The position numbers and the translations under genes were made by a program. Positions 35,914 through 47,726 of a stretch of 64,000 nucleotides of DNA are shown in pieces (within the stretch, counting starts at the first letter, position 1; each line of letters starts with the position of its first letter). The notes beneath the pieces were generated by a model. That model was not told where the DNA came from, searched no databases, and saw only the letters and a program-made list of their open reading frames with translations. Source of the DNA: Microstegium vimineum (lineage: Eukaryota > Streptophyta > Magnoliopsida > Poales > Poaceae); assembly GCA_022036555.1 (NCBI GenBank), contig CM039134.1, positions 7,626,818 through 7,690,817 on the forward strand, read 5' to 3'.

Positions 35914-36229
35914 TGTCAGCACCCAAGCACCAGACGTGAGCACCAAGAAGAGCAACCGTGTCAAACGTGCGAGTGTCCTGATCAGTGGACCCGAGTGGGC
36001 GTGAACCGGAGGACCACGCAGCTGCGCCTGCGGGTTCACGCCTGGGCTTTGCCTTGTATTAAACCAGGAGAACGAGAGAGAGAGTTATGAACAAATCAAA
36101 CAAGAACTAAACAGAATATTCTTCTGCCTCCTCTTGCGTACTTTTGAGTTTGCCTTTGCTCTTCCCTTCTCGAGTTCTTCTTTCTCTCTTATCAATTCCG
36201 TCTTAGCCTACCGATCTCTGATGCTAACA
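35914..36229 (+). repeat. 3' LTR of the Reina-like element
   Basis: 316 bp, preceded by the polypurine tract GGGAGGGGAA and followed directly by histone H4 codons. Confidence 0.95.
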
Positions 36230-36283
36230 GTCGTCTACGCGCTCAAGCGCCAGGGCCGAACTCTCTACGGCTTCGGTGGCTAG
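36230..36283 (+). pseudogene. Histone H4 pseudogene, C-terminal segment
   Basis: Reads VVYALKRQGRTLYGFGG then TAG, identical to the canonical H4 C terminus. It completes the fragment at 26312-26454. Following sequence to about 36548 should be the old H4 3' UTR and flank; it includes short CT-rich runs and no gene. Confidence 0.95.
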
Positions 36284-36556
36284 GCCAGGCCGGTTCCTTC
36301 CGTATATGCGGTGGGCGGTGGCGGAGGTGCTCGTGTTGTGCCTAATCTAGTGTAGTCTGCTCTCTTTCTCTCTCGGTGCGGTGTTTTGTTGTGGTTGTGC
36401 ACTTGTGTTCTATCTACACACAACGCTTCGGGTGTTCTAGTTTCTAGTCCATTTCCTGTTATGTCTAGTTGCCATTAATCATCATCAATGGGAAACCCTC
36501 GGTTCTAGGTTCTAGCCTGGATGTTTCTAGTTCTGGTTCTAAGATTCTCCGTCTGG

Positions 36557-37824
36557 CAGTGGCGGAGCCAAAGGGTATGCCAGGTATGCACTGGCATACC
36601 CTGCAGCAGCGACATCCAGCAAAGTATTATATGTATAAATACCTGTATAAGTATTTGTGTTTGTAAAAAAGAAAAAGAAAAGCAAAATACCTTCCTACCT
36701 GGAATCCTGGTCCTTGGATTCACGCACTTCACGAAAGGCCCATGTGGGCGGCCCAAAGCCTCACAGGTCACTCGGTGCCTACGCACGGAACACAGTTACC
36801 CACACGCAGATCGACAGCCCACGTGATGACGTGAGTAGATGCCAAGTACGTATCCTGGTCGTATATGTTCTAATATGGATCGGTGGCGAAGGAGTGAGAC
36901 GAACCGTCATGGCGCCGCCGCTGCCGAACGCCCTAAGAGCATCTCCAAGAGATTAGCTAAATCCTTCTCTAAAGTTAAATTTGGCTATTGCTAAAGAAAA
37001 AATGTCTCCAACAGACTATCTAAATGACTCTCCAAATTTAGTGATTCTCTATCCCACCTAATTCGCTCTCTACTTTTAGATAGTCTACCTCACTAGCTAT
37101 CTAACTTTTAGTTTTACAGAGTCTGTTGGAGTACTCTCATATTATCCATTTTAGAGAGCAACAAAATCATTAAATTTAGCTAATCAGATTGGCTAATCTC
37201 TTGGAGATGCTCTAACGCCGGATGCCTGATGCCTGACGCCTGATGGCAGAGCGGTGAGTACACGACGCTTTCCCATATTTTCCATCTAACTAATCTCTTG
37301 TGCTATTTACAAACATCACAATTTTTATATAACAAATTGTTTAATTATTTTGCATTGTGTTTTTAAAATATTTGTGCAGTCAATCCTTCTAATTCATTTG
37401 ATCTTTTGATGCACTGCAGACTAGCTGAGTTTCAGGAAAACAAGATGGGAGATAGTTTTTTTTTATGATTGTCTAGTCACTTTCATCATGGAGTGAGATA
37501 TTTCTTTTGAAGATGATGAAAATGATATAGTATCCCTTCAAAAGTGTTGAATCAAATAGTCAAGCAAAATAATTGTAAGTCTCTAGTACTCTTTTATGTC
37601 TATAGTCTAATTATCAGTATGGATTTTGAGCTATTTATTTGAATTTAGTGGATGATTTCAACTTAATCTATGAATTTAAGCCTTATTTTTCTATTTAATA
37701 CCTATATACCGAATCACGTTGCAAAATTTGACAAATATTACCGAATTTGAAAAAAATGGATTTACCGAATTATATATGATTTTTTAGCGGCATAACCTAA
37801 ACTAAAATCCTAGATTCGCCACTC
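36557..37824. mobile_element. Non-autonomous hAT element, 1268 bp
   Basis: Perfect 8-bp target duplications CCGTCTGG at 36549-36556 and 37825-37832 mark hAT. The ends are short inverted repeats (CAGTGGCGGAGCC left; complement GAGTGGCGAATCT right). No transposase is visible, and a Tourist MITE lies inside. It splits the 3' flank of the H4 pseudogene. Confidence 0.9.
36937..37212. mobile_element. Tourist-like MITE nested in the hAT element
   Basis: Left end GAGCATCTCCAAGAGATTAG pairs with the right end CTAATCTCTTGGAGATGCTC. Flanked by TAA at 36934-36936 and 37213-37215. 276 bp, noncoding. Confidence 0.9.
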
Positions 37825-40599
37825 CCGTCTGGAGATGTATACAATTCTGCTCATCCTTCTATAGTTCTATCATGTGTCGAATTTCAATTTGTGTGCTGTT
37901 CAGAAACTGATGAATGTTTGCCTCAAATCTCTGCTTGTGGTTTGAGGCTCAGCTTAAGTTTATGCCATTTGTTTCTTTGCCTTACAATTTGTCTGTTTCA
38001 TGCTTTAATTTAGTTTGCCTGTGTGACATACTTACATAAAAAAAACGAGGCTTTCTTTTTGAACGAGTTGTGCTAGCAACTTCTGAGCAACCCACTGCCC
38101 CACCGCCGGCCCGTGCCGGCGCCCGCGCCGCGCCGCTCGCGCGTGCTGCTTGCGCGCCGCCCGCGCACCAGGCCTGCCGCCTGCACCTCTGCACGCCGCC
38201 TGCAGACCGCCCGCGCGCCGCCAGCGAGCGGTCCAAGGAGGCCGACGCATCCACCCCAAGATCTGCCACCGGAGGTGTTTGGGAGCGCAGATCCGCAGCC
38301 GGAGGGGCCCATGACGGGTGCCTAGGTGGAGGATCCAACGACGGAGCCGGAATAGCCTGCAACATCGTCGACCTACTCTACTTCCACCTCGGGGGCTCCT
38401 CACCATCCGCCGTTTCCGTCTCCTCCGCCGCGCCACCCACTCCCTCGGCGTGGTTCACCTGGGCCGATGCCCTCTGTCGCCGGGGACAACGGGCGCGTAC
38501 ACATCCAACTTCAGCTGCCACCGGCCACGATGTGAGCTCCTGGGTCGTGTACGTCGCTCGCTGGCCGGCCGCGGGGAGGCTCTGCACGTGGGGAATTTCG
38601 TCGCCGCCGGAAAGATGACTGCGGGCGAGGAGCTCCGTCATGTCGCCTGCCTCGCCGCCGACGCTAGTCCCAGCTCCGGCAAGGCCGCTGCCAAGGCGAT
38701 GTCGACCATGGCCACCAAGCTCGCTGCCGAGTCCAAGAACGGAGAAGAAGACCGCGCCGCTCATGACTTCATCCCCATCATGCCCAACCCACCGCCGCCA
38801 GAAGCCTCCGCCTCCAGGTTCAGCTACAGATCGATGACCTCTGTTGTGGATCCACCTTCCCCCATTGGCTTCCAGCACTTGGAGCTCGGTTCTAGCAACG
38901 ATTCCGATGATGGGGATGTGGATGAGGTCCTGTTGGTGGACTCGTCACCGCCGCTTCCTCGTCCTAGTGCGCATCCATCATCGCCTCTCTACGCGCCTCT
39001 GCTAGAGCAACCATCTCCCAGCTGTTGCAACTCCAATAACCAGCGCCCCATCCCCAACTTGTCGATGACTGACCTGCAGAACTCCGTGGACACTCCGCCG
39101 CCGCCGCTCAATCAACGTCGACCACAGCCTGACAACGACCTGGTAGTGCCACCAACGCCCGAGTCCGAGCCCAAGACCAGCCTTACCTACGCCGATATTG
39201 TGAAGCATTCTTCGTCAGGCAAAAAATTTCACCACCAGCCGAAGGACCACAAACTTAAATCAATTATCATTGACCCTGTTTGGTGTGAAGTTCGTCCCCG
39301 TCGTGTGGGTCTTCGAGTTCGCTTCGCTGACAACCCTTCAGGCTCTGCTTCTTCAAGCATCGATCTGTCTAGGGACACCTTGTGGAGAAAGGTTGAGTAT
39401 CCACGGGAGGAGCTGCACCACTCGCCAACCCATCCCAGCAGCAATGATGGGAGCACGACCCGTCTCTCTCACCGCATTCGAAAGATCGTTGAAGGCCGCT
39501 CCTTCATTTTCCTTGCACGGGGTCACTAGGCTGCGGCTTGTCGAGATCCCATCACCTGCTTCCGGTGTCAGCGCTTGGGACATCGTGAGCGGGATTGTCA
39601 TCAGCGTTGCCAACACCCTTGTCATTCAGTCATGCCTTGCCGTCCACCTCTGTCGTAGCGTCTTGCACGGGAGGAAAAATCACCAGGTCATCAGAATGAC
39701 CATCGCATTGAGCGTCTACACCAAAGGAGCAATGATCCTGCATTTCTGCATTTTACCAAAAATGCTAATTATTTCCAGCATGATATCAAGAAGATGTTTG
39801 ACACAGAGATACAAAGCTTGCGGGGTGAGTTTTCCCTGCTGCTCAGTGCACAGTTGCATAAGTTGCAAGAGTCCAATGAAAAATGGATGAAGCCTGCGGA
39901 GAAACTTGTGCTTCAGATACATGACATGGCAGAAAAATTGAAGATAGTTGCATCATTGAATCAAGGTTGGTCACATGTGAACCAGGCAACGATAGCTGGA
40001 ATGCAAGTGCATGATGACACGCTTAACCAATTGCACGACACATCTGTCCAGCTCAAACTTGCCATGAGTAATGCCATGGCCACTTCACCGAGCCAGAAAC
40101 CAAGGAGCTGGGGAGACCAACTTCACAGGCCCAAGGAGACAGCCCCCAGCGGCCCCCAATGAAAGCGAGAACTGCATTCAACAACATCAATTCTGCTTCG
40201 TTTATCAGGTCAACAACACCAGAGGTTACAATCCAAGATGTTGAAGATGCCCTTCTCCAAATAGAGATTGCTGCAGCCAAGGAACCCCCATTGAATTCTA
40301 TTTCTTGTAGCTCACCTCCTCACGCCGCTGATGGGGAATCCAACTCACTTCTACTCTCAGCTTCAACTAGTGTCGAGCCATCCTATCCTGTTGCACAACC
40401 AGAGAAGCAGACACCAGGTTTGTCAACTCAAATGCCAAGGTTAGAGACTGTTGAGTCTACTACCTCCACACTGGAGATCGATACATCGTCCCGTGTGCTA
40501 ACAAGCCATCAGCTCGAGGATACATAACCAAAAAAGGCGAAGACGAGGTTCAGGTTGAGGAGATGTCGTTTTCGCCCAGGTTGCGTGTACACCAGGCGT

Positions 40600-42353
40600 C
40601 CACGTTGCGAGGCTCAACACCCTCGTGGTGGTATTGGAGTTGCTGCTGGTGCTGAGCCTTGCATGGACATTGGAGGATGTAGAATCATGGACCCTTGTGC
40701 TTAGGCGATTAACGACAATACTAGATCACTATGACTAACGTGTGTTTTGCAGAGGCAAAGTTGTTTATGTTAGGTCATTAGTGATGCAATTTGAATGGGC
40801 TTAATGGATATTCATGCCCCCAAGATGGAAATCGTTTCGGTTGCAAAGGATGAAGATACACGTCGAAGACTAGGCTAGTTCTTAGTGCCATAAGGTTGAG
40901 AAGGGCACTAAGTTTAGCTAGGGTTTTGTTTTTCCTTTGACCGTACTATAAAGGGGGGTATGAGATTAGTAGCTTGACCTAGGAGAGTTTAGGAAAGTGG
41001 GTATATGCACACTCGTCACAACTAGTCCTAGAGACCTTGCTTTCAGCCCTTGGTAAACCCTAGAAATGGTAGGAGCAAAATCCCTTGAGAAATCTCAGCG
41101 AAAACAGTTGAATTAGAGGGAGAAAGAGGCTCCGGACCACTCTGCTAAGTGGGCATCGGACCAAGGAGAGTGGTCCGACGGTCCCTGACTTAGGCTAAAT
41201 CTCAGCTCAAGGAGCTCCGGACCACCTGTCTGGAAAGCGTCGGACCATAGGAGAGTGGTCCGGTGGCTTGGTTTAGAGATAGAGAAGGCTCCGGACTAGT
41301 CCGACGGTTAGTCCGACGCCTCAAGACAGGAGGTTGAGTTCATGTAGAGAGCTCCCTGGCTCCGGACCAGAGCGTCGGACCAGGGCACCGGACCAAGGAG
41401 AGTGGTCCGGTGGTTCGTAAAAGAGATGAAGTTTTTCACTCAGAGAGCACCGAGGCTCCGGACCAATGCGTCGGACCAGTGCGTCGGACCAAGCAGAGTA
41501 GTCCGACGGTGCCTGAGTTTGAATACAGAGTGAGCTCCGGACCAGTGTGTATGGTCCGGTGGTATGAGCTCCGGACTAGTCCGGTGGCTTCGCAGAGAGA
41601 AGAAAAAGTAAAAAAACGGCTAGTTTTGGAGGTGGAGACTATTTATAGTTGCCCCCTTGGTCCTTAGAGGAACTCTTGGCCATTGTTTCAGCTGGTGACA
41701 CCTTGAGAAATCCTCTGGAGAGTCAAGAGGCTAGTGAGGGAGAGATTAGAGAGAGTTCATCTTGTTCTTCCCTCCTAGAGTGATTAGGAGTGACTTGTGT
41801 GCATTATCCACCTTCCTAGCCTTGAGTTGGTCAAGTGAAGGTCTTGTGCTTGTTACTCTTGGTGTTCGACAGCACCTAGACGGTTTGGTGGTGTTCGGAG
41901 GAAGTGACCGTCGGGAGATTGTTGGCGGCTCTTCTCCAAGCTTCTGTGATCGGTTGTGGGCGATTCACCGAGCCGGAGTGGCGAAGAATCAGCCCGTAGA
42001 GAGCACTCTACCCTTGCGCGGGTAGAGGGGGAGCGATACCTTGCGAGATGCTCCAACGAGGACTAGGGGGGTGTGTCGACACCTCGATACCTCGGGAAAA
42101 AATCGTTGCGTCACTGAGAATTTCTTTTCCCTAGCTCTTTACATTTCCACATTACTTTCCGTCTTGTTTTTATCTTACCTACTAGAATTGCTTAGGTTGC
42201 TTTTAATTCCTATGAACTGCTACCGCTTTCTAGCTAGGACACACGGATCGTAGGCACTAGGGGGTGATTGGCATTTGATAGGTTTTTATATTTGCTTTAG
42301 AAATTTAAATCAAGCCCAATTCACCCCCCCTCTTGGACATCTTGATCCTTTCA
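40600..42353 (+). mobile_element. Solo LTR of a Maximus/SIRE (Opie/Ji-type) copia element
   Basis: The right end is clear: CCCCCCCTCTTGGACATC then CTTTCA at 42353, the usual end of these LTRs, followed by LINE sequence instead of a primer-binding site. The interior has a TATAAAGGGG box near 40947 and a run of CTCCGGACCA and GGTCCGACGG motifs. The left border is uncertain, somewhere about 40530-40680, because no clean 5-bp duplication was found. Confidence 0.65.
41140..41600 (+). repeat. Cluster of GTCCGG/CCGGAC motifs within the solo LTR
   Basis: More than a dozen copies of GGTCCGRYGG, CTCCGGACCA and CGTCGGACCA recur at irregular spacing of 20-90 bases over about 450 bases. The motifs are partly self-complementary. 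Confidence 0.8.
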
Positions 42354-43551
42354 GAGGACAAAGACACACTTCACCACCTTCGCCAAGAAATGGTGGCTAG
42401 ACCACACACGAGGTGGCGCTGGCAAACTTCATACAGTCAGTAACCAAGCCTATCCAGCAACCCCTGCTTCCTCTACAACAACATGACCTAGTGAAGCCAC
42501 GAAAGGAAAAGAAGAGGCTGAGCAAGCCATCTCGGCGCAGTGCGCGTCAAGCTGCCATTGATTGGCCGCGTGGTGACGCGCAGAGTAAAGCAAGGCAAGT
42601 GCTCATAAAGCGGCTGGGCGTCACACAGGAAGAAAGCGAAAATATGGAGACAACCTTGGCGCACTACGTCCACCTCTTCAAAGGTCCGCTATCCGACCTT
42701 GTCGTCAAGGCGTTGGTGGATCTCAGTGGGCTCGACGGACCAGCCATGTTGGGGCAGATCGTCACGTAATGCTTCCTTGTACTGTTTGGGCTGCTCGAGG
42801 ACTCGTTTAGGCCATGCTAGGCCAAGCTGGCATAGAGAGGACTAAATGATGGCACAAAGTGAGATTTGATATATGATCTTGTCGAAGATATCGGATGATG
42901 GGAGGATGTCATGGTGTTTGGATGTTGTTCACCATGGGAAGCCAGAGCTTTTTTTGGTGTTTGTGATCAACTCGGCAATGAGCACATGCCGTTGGTTTTT
43001 GTGTTACCTTTGTGTGTTAGTCGTCAGGATTAAGTGTTCCAGTGTTGTGGTTTTTTATGTGTTTTAATCTGGACCTATGTAAGGTTTTCAGGTGTGGTTT
43101 TCCTTATAAACCAGACCAATTCTATTCTTCTTAGTTGAAAGACAGAGCTCCTGCCATTCCATTCAAAAAAACAGCCTGTGACATCAGGTATGTTGCTGGA
43201 ACCAAAATTATTAGGCGTGATAAATAACCCTTAGAATTAGAAATTTTTGAAATTTAAATATGGAAACATAAACACATCGTCGTTAGACTTTTTAAAGATC
43301 GAACACGCGTGACGAAAATAAATCATAACTGAATCCGAGATTCAACTATCCGCAGTGCAAAGGGGCCAGATAGAGCGGCAAAATAAGCCAGTGACCCAGA
43401 ATTAGAAAGATGGAGCATGCCTTCTAACACCTAAACATAGTCACAGGTAATCTACCAGCAGCCTCCCTAAATCAAGGTGCTTAATTCCCTGTACAAAATT
43501 TCACAAGGCGTCGGTAAATGCATCCATTGCTTGCCTTGATCTCTCTCACGG

Positions 43552-46500
43552 TCAAGGCAGAATCAGACGTGCCGAGTTCAAGCCTGCTGACAGAAACATT
43601 CTTCTACTGCTAGAGTTCGCTGATTCTACGGCCAGCAGTTGCCCGAACCCTCCCAGCCCCTGTCGAAAAACAAAGATTCCCACGTCAGCCTCCAGCGAAA
43701 TGAAGTGGTTCATTCTATAATTATGTCGGCCATTTCAATGAAACAGTTCAACTAAGAAGAAACAAAGTGATGGGACTAACCGGCGGCAACTCTGAGCTCT
43801 TGTATCCGATGCGCTTTACTGTTTGTTGCAATCCTTCCTGGGAAAAAGAGAAGAGAATCAGACGAAAATGGCCAATGCTAGGCAAATAATGACCACCACT
43901 TAGAAGTTGGAATGCATTGCTCATGCTCCAGGGATCCTATCACTCAAAAAGATCAACACCAAATTTCTTCTCCGATAGTTTAGCATTTGGGTTTGTCATG
44001 GAAGAAAGGGGGTTTCGGTATGAAAAAAGAAGCTAGGGATATATTTAAATAGTATCATGTTTTAGTTCAAGTGGGATTAGGAAGTGCAATGTACTGTAAA
44101 CGGAATATACATATATAGCAAGTCTAGCTCAACAATGAGATTCTTCTTATTCTTATTCTATCATGTGTGCACTTCCATGCACAGTAAAAATTTACCAGCA
44201 GAATGAGCTTTCTATATTGGGAACATATGCTATGGAAATCAGGTTCCCGTGTAAACTATGAAAACTCGCACGTGGATCGTTGGATCTAAATCTGATGGTG
44301 GGAGAGATTAACAATTAACCCCTCCCACAGTGTGGGAGAGATTAGCATGTGGATCAACACACTGTGGGAGGGGTTAATTGCTAATCTCTCCCACCATCGA
44401 ATTTAGATCTAACGATACACGTGCGAGTTTTCATAGTTTCTATGGGAATCTGATTTCCATAGCATACGTTCCCTTCTATATTGGCCAAAATAGTCGTTTA
44501 CCAAGAAACAGGAAATGAATAGTTTACCATACTTACTATGGAAGTATAATACCTATAAGATTTAGTATATATACAATAATAATGCAGGAAACATGACGTG
44601 AAGACTAAAAAGATACTGGCACCAAAAATGGGCACACTCACCAGCTGTTCCGGTAGCTTGTCAACCCTTTTTTCTATGAATTGGCATAGATAATCCACAG
44701 CCACACATGAATAATTCTGTTGATACGATATTGTTAGTCATCATATATAGAAGAAGACAATCATGCATTGAGGAAGAAAGACAATGGAATCCTCTACTTC
44801 CACTATTGTATAAGAAATTGAATCCATGATCCAAAATACAAAAGTTTGACACTAAGTTTGCGAGTGTTCAACTATATTATGCCAATACTGCTCCGATAAG
44901 AATAAAGTTTACCTGTTTTGCTTCAATTGAATCCATCTTCTCATCCTGCACAACAGATAATTTATGCTAAGACAACTGGAAAAACTACAAAACTAATATG
45001 AAGAAAATGCATGTTCAATATAAACTCACCAGGCCCAAAATCATATTTTTTATTTTATCCATGTCTGATCCAATGTTCTTGATTTTCAACTTTGCACCAG
45101 TAACCTGAATGAAGAAAAGCGGATATATGACATTATACAGAATACACTAAAGACTCCATCGTCTAGCTCATTCGTATTAGCAGCTGAATTTGTATACTCG
45201 ACGAAAGATGCAAAAGTAACATATTAACATTTCAGTTCACTGTAAGGTTTTGACAGTGTAGGTCACTGTAAATAACTCATGGAAACTAGCTTCACAGTGG
45301 TACATATGTTTCCAAATCTGTTCTTTCAGTTTCAATGAACATCGAAACATCCGGGGTTCTCTTTCAAGCAAAGATACCGAATTCTAAAGTACCTGATCTT
45401 TTATTTGCACCGAAATCTCCTTCTGCTCCACCAATTTATCATCCACGTTCTGAATGCGCTGTGATAAGTGCTTTTTAGCAGCCTGCACAAGTTGTGGCAT
45501 TTAATTCACTTAGATCATTTGAAAATCCCACAAGCTACTTAAGAAAAGTACACATTCAAACAGGGCAGCATTTTGAAATCCGTACAAGTTGTGGTACTGA
45601 CTTAAATTTATTAGACATAGTTAGGCCTCTGTCTGTGGTCCTTGAGTTGCTCTGTTGCTGGTTGTTCATGATATTTTCAGTGGCACGTGGTCTATTTCAG
45701 AATTTATTATTTCAGATTCGCTTTGGGTGCTTTTGTTACTAAACTTTGTTCTTCCTTATGCAATGAGCCACAACTGTCCTAAGCATTCAACAAAAAAAAT
45801 GGTAACCTAAATATGAGCATTCATTATATTATCTATTTCATTCATTTGACATTAATAGTCAGTACAAGTTGTGGTACTGCTGTATTTATCTATTTCATTC
45901 ATTTGACATTAATAGTCAGTACAAGTTGTGGTACTGCTGTATATAATACAAATAATGTTCATTCGTTCTGTAATAAAGGAAAATGAGATAATGACTTTGC
46001 TAGGAAATGAATGCTGGTAGTACTTACAGCAAGAGAGCTCTGCACTTGTTCCAGATGTTTAGTCATGCTTTCAACAGCATTAGCCATATTGCGTTTAGTG
46101 ACATACATCAAGCTAGAGAAGGAGATTCCCTGAAAGGCAACGGAGAGATTACAGTTAATCAAACAAGCCCTTTTTTTTAAAAAAAAAAGACAATCAGAAC
46201 AAAATAAGCTCAAGTAAATAGCTAATGGCCTAACACATTTTTTAGCGTTTTCATCTGTCTATATGACACTTAGCTAGGTTTTGGGATTGTTAGTAGACTT
46301 TATATAGTTCAACAAAAAGGGTAGGAATTCAGAATTAGATCACAGTGGCCGGAAAGCAGGCCATTTGACTGTAGTGACATGCTTAGATACTGCAACTTGG
46401 AAGAAGGCAAAAGCCAATTTCCAGTTTTTATTTATTTCTAAAAGAAGAGTAATATATCGGTATTGAGTGTGTGAAAACGTGGGTGTTCAGAACATGCGGA

Positions 46501-47726
46501 TTTATTTAAATACATTGGGATTATTATATCACTGACGACTGATGATGAATGGAAAAAAAAATCAACATCAATTATTGGGACTTACTTTCCACCACATGTA
46601 ACAGTAACCGACTGTCCCTACAGCAGCAGCAGGTACTATCAAAGCTGATCCAGCTGCAAAGAGGTAAAATTGTTAGTTAAGGAGGGCTTTAATTAATCAT
46701 GTTGACACAACAGCCTAAATAAAAGATATACGATCTGAAAGAACATTCCATTTGCAGGCTTGCTTTACGCCATGTTGGCACGTGTGCGTGTTTGGTACCA
46801 TATATATATTCTAGCAGATGGTGGTAACGCAAAGTAGCGGAATTTCAACACTTAGGTTGTGCATAGCAGTAGCGGAGAAGAACAAATAAAAAGAGAATTT
46901 CAGTTTGTCTTCATGCAATATGATGGTTGGGTTTAGTAAGGCATAATGCATGTTAATTAAGACAGGATTAGATGGTACAGTATATATCATATATGTAATG
47001 GTAAGACAGGAACCGGACAGCAGAAACAAACAGATTCAAGCGCTTTTGAAGTTGAGGTGACAGACCAACGTTTCCTGCATCCACTTGAATAATAGATCTT
47101 GTAGTCGAGATCTGACGAACCTCATTGACCAAGGTAGCAAGAATATCCAGCTAAATAAAACACAGATTGAAAGCAGCCACAGAAACAGGGTGTTACATTA
47201 AATCATTAATTATGCTGGAACAAAGGTACACGCATGCGGCGTCTTCATATACAAGCAGAAGCAGAAGCAGGGCGTTGCGCGATGCACGCATGACGTACTA
47301 TGGTAGTGTCGTCGTTGACGGCGGCCGATTCCACTCCGGCCCCCTTCTCCTTATTAAGAGACTCCTGCGAGGGGCAGGCAGCATCATCAGGAAATTAAAT
47401 CAAACGCGGATCAGAATTCAGAGCTGAAAGCACAACGCAAACACACGCCGCATCCGCATGGTGGGTTACCTGAAGATCGCGGAGGAGCTCGCCGAGTTTG
47501 CCGCTGCGCATAGCGATGGGGCCGCCGACAGCACCTGCACGATCGATCCGATGTTAGATGAGATAAAAAGCAGGAGGAGAAAATCATGGGGTATAGTAGT
47601 AGCAGCAGATCGATCGACGAGCAAGTGCATGCAGAACGGAGAGTATGGGGGGCGGCGGCGTTACGCACCGACGCCAACGAGGAAGGCGAGGCGGCAAAAG
47701 CCCATGCCGGCTTGCACCACAGCCAT
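43552..47726 (-). CDS. DUF1664 family protein (membrane-anchored coiled-coil protein)
   Basis: Twelve exons on the minus strand give 293 aa: 47669-47726, 47470-47534, 47299-47364, 47066-47150, 46586-46653, 46028-46129, 45393-45482, 45030-45104, 44913-44945, 44642-44716, 43781-43837 and 43552-43659. The start MAVVQAGMGFCRLAFLVGVG gives a hydrophobic N terminus. Exon 5 encodes a second hydrophobic segment (about residues 93-112, IVPAAAVGTVGYCYMWWKG). The rest is coiled coil with the family signature LMYVTKRNMANAVESMTKHL, then DKLVEQKEIS and AVDYLCQFIEKR. Arabidopsis relatives of similar size exist (e.g. At1g04960, At2g02730); I know of no established biochemical role. Intron 10 contains a MULE-type MITE. 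The 3' flank 43185-43551 is AT-rich and noncoding. Confidence 0.9.
44219..44473. mobile_element. Mutator-type MITE in DUF1664 intron 10
   Basis: Begins GGGAACATATGCTATGGAAA and ends TTTCCATAGCATACGTTCCC. The two arms pair over roughly 100 bases. Perfect 9-bp duplications TTCTATATT (44210-44218 and 44474-44482) indicate a Mutator-like origin. Noncoding, 255 bp. Confidence 0.88.
45832..45941 (+). repeat. Tandem duplication, two 57-bp units, in DUF1664 intron 6
   Basis: Units begin at 45832 and 45889 with TCTATTTCATTCATTTGAC and include GTACAAGTTGTGGTACTG. Related GTACAAGTTGTGGTACTG also occurs at 45581, suggesting an older third copy. Confidence 0.85.

Larger units (their letters stand above)
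26455..36229 (+). mobile_element. Ty3/gypsy chromovirus (Reina-like) LTR retrotransposon inserted in H4
   Basis: Two 316-bp LTRs (26455-26770 and 35914-36229) begin TGTCARCACCCAAG and end GATGCTAACA. I count nine substitutions and two 2-bp indels between them (about 97% identity). The primer site TGGTATCAGATCC, like initiator tRNA-Met, follows the 5' LTR and a purine tract (GGGAGGGGAA) precedes the 3' LTR. Flanking GACGT and GTCGT agree at 4 of 5 bases, a decayed target duplication. The order gag, protease, RT, RNase H, integrase, chromodomain with short LTRs indicates a chromovirus of Reina type. Stops and frameshifts show it is dead. A 4.3-kb element interrupts gag. Without that insertion and its duplicate the element is about 5.45 kb. 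Confidence 0.93.
38318..42768 (+). pseudogene. LINE ORF1 (gag-like, zinc-knuckle) pseudogene, split by an LTR
   Basis: An open frame from 38318 (true start unclear) reads a Pro/Ser-rich protein to a TAG at 39527-39529 that falls inside the zinc-knuckle region. The first knuckle has lost two Cys (SFIF for CFIC). The second, CFRCQRLGHRERDC at 39557-39598, keeps the C-x2-C-x4-H-x4-C pattern. Further fragments follow to 40527. After the LTR insertion the C-terminal part resumes at about 42365, with RRSARQAAIDWPRGDAQSKA and a final TAA at 42768. The arrangement is that of plant L1-type ORF1 proteins, which bind LINE RNA. Confidence 0.75.
38030..43173 (+). mobile_element. LINE with ORF1 only, containing a solo LTR
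   Basis: The 3' end shows the grass LINE tail (GACAGAGCTCCTGCC then an A run at 43165-43171). Imperfect target duplications GCCTGTGTGACAT (38017-38029) and GCCTGTGACAT (43174-43184) flank it. Only an ORF1-like protein is present; no endonuclease or RT (ORF2) is seen between the ORF1 end and the tail. A copia-type solo LTR interrupts it. The 5' part is strongly GC-rich, like LINE promoters. Confidence 0.75.

Noticed and set aside
26303..36283. Functional link between the H4 fragment and the nearby FACT gene SSRP1
   Set aside because: The H4 copy is broken and old, genes of unrelated function lie between, and histone genes are scattered in grass genomes. Proximity looks coincidental.
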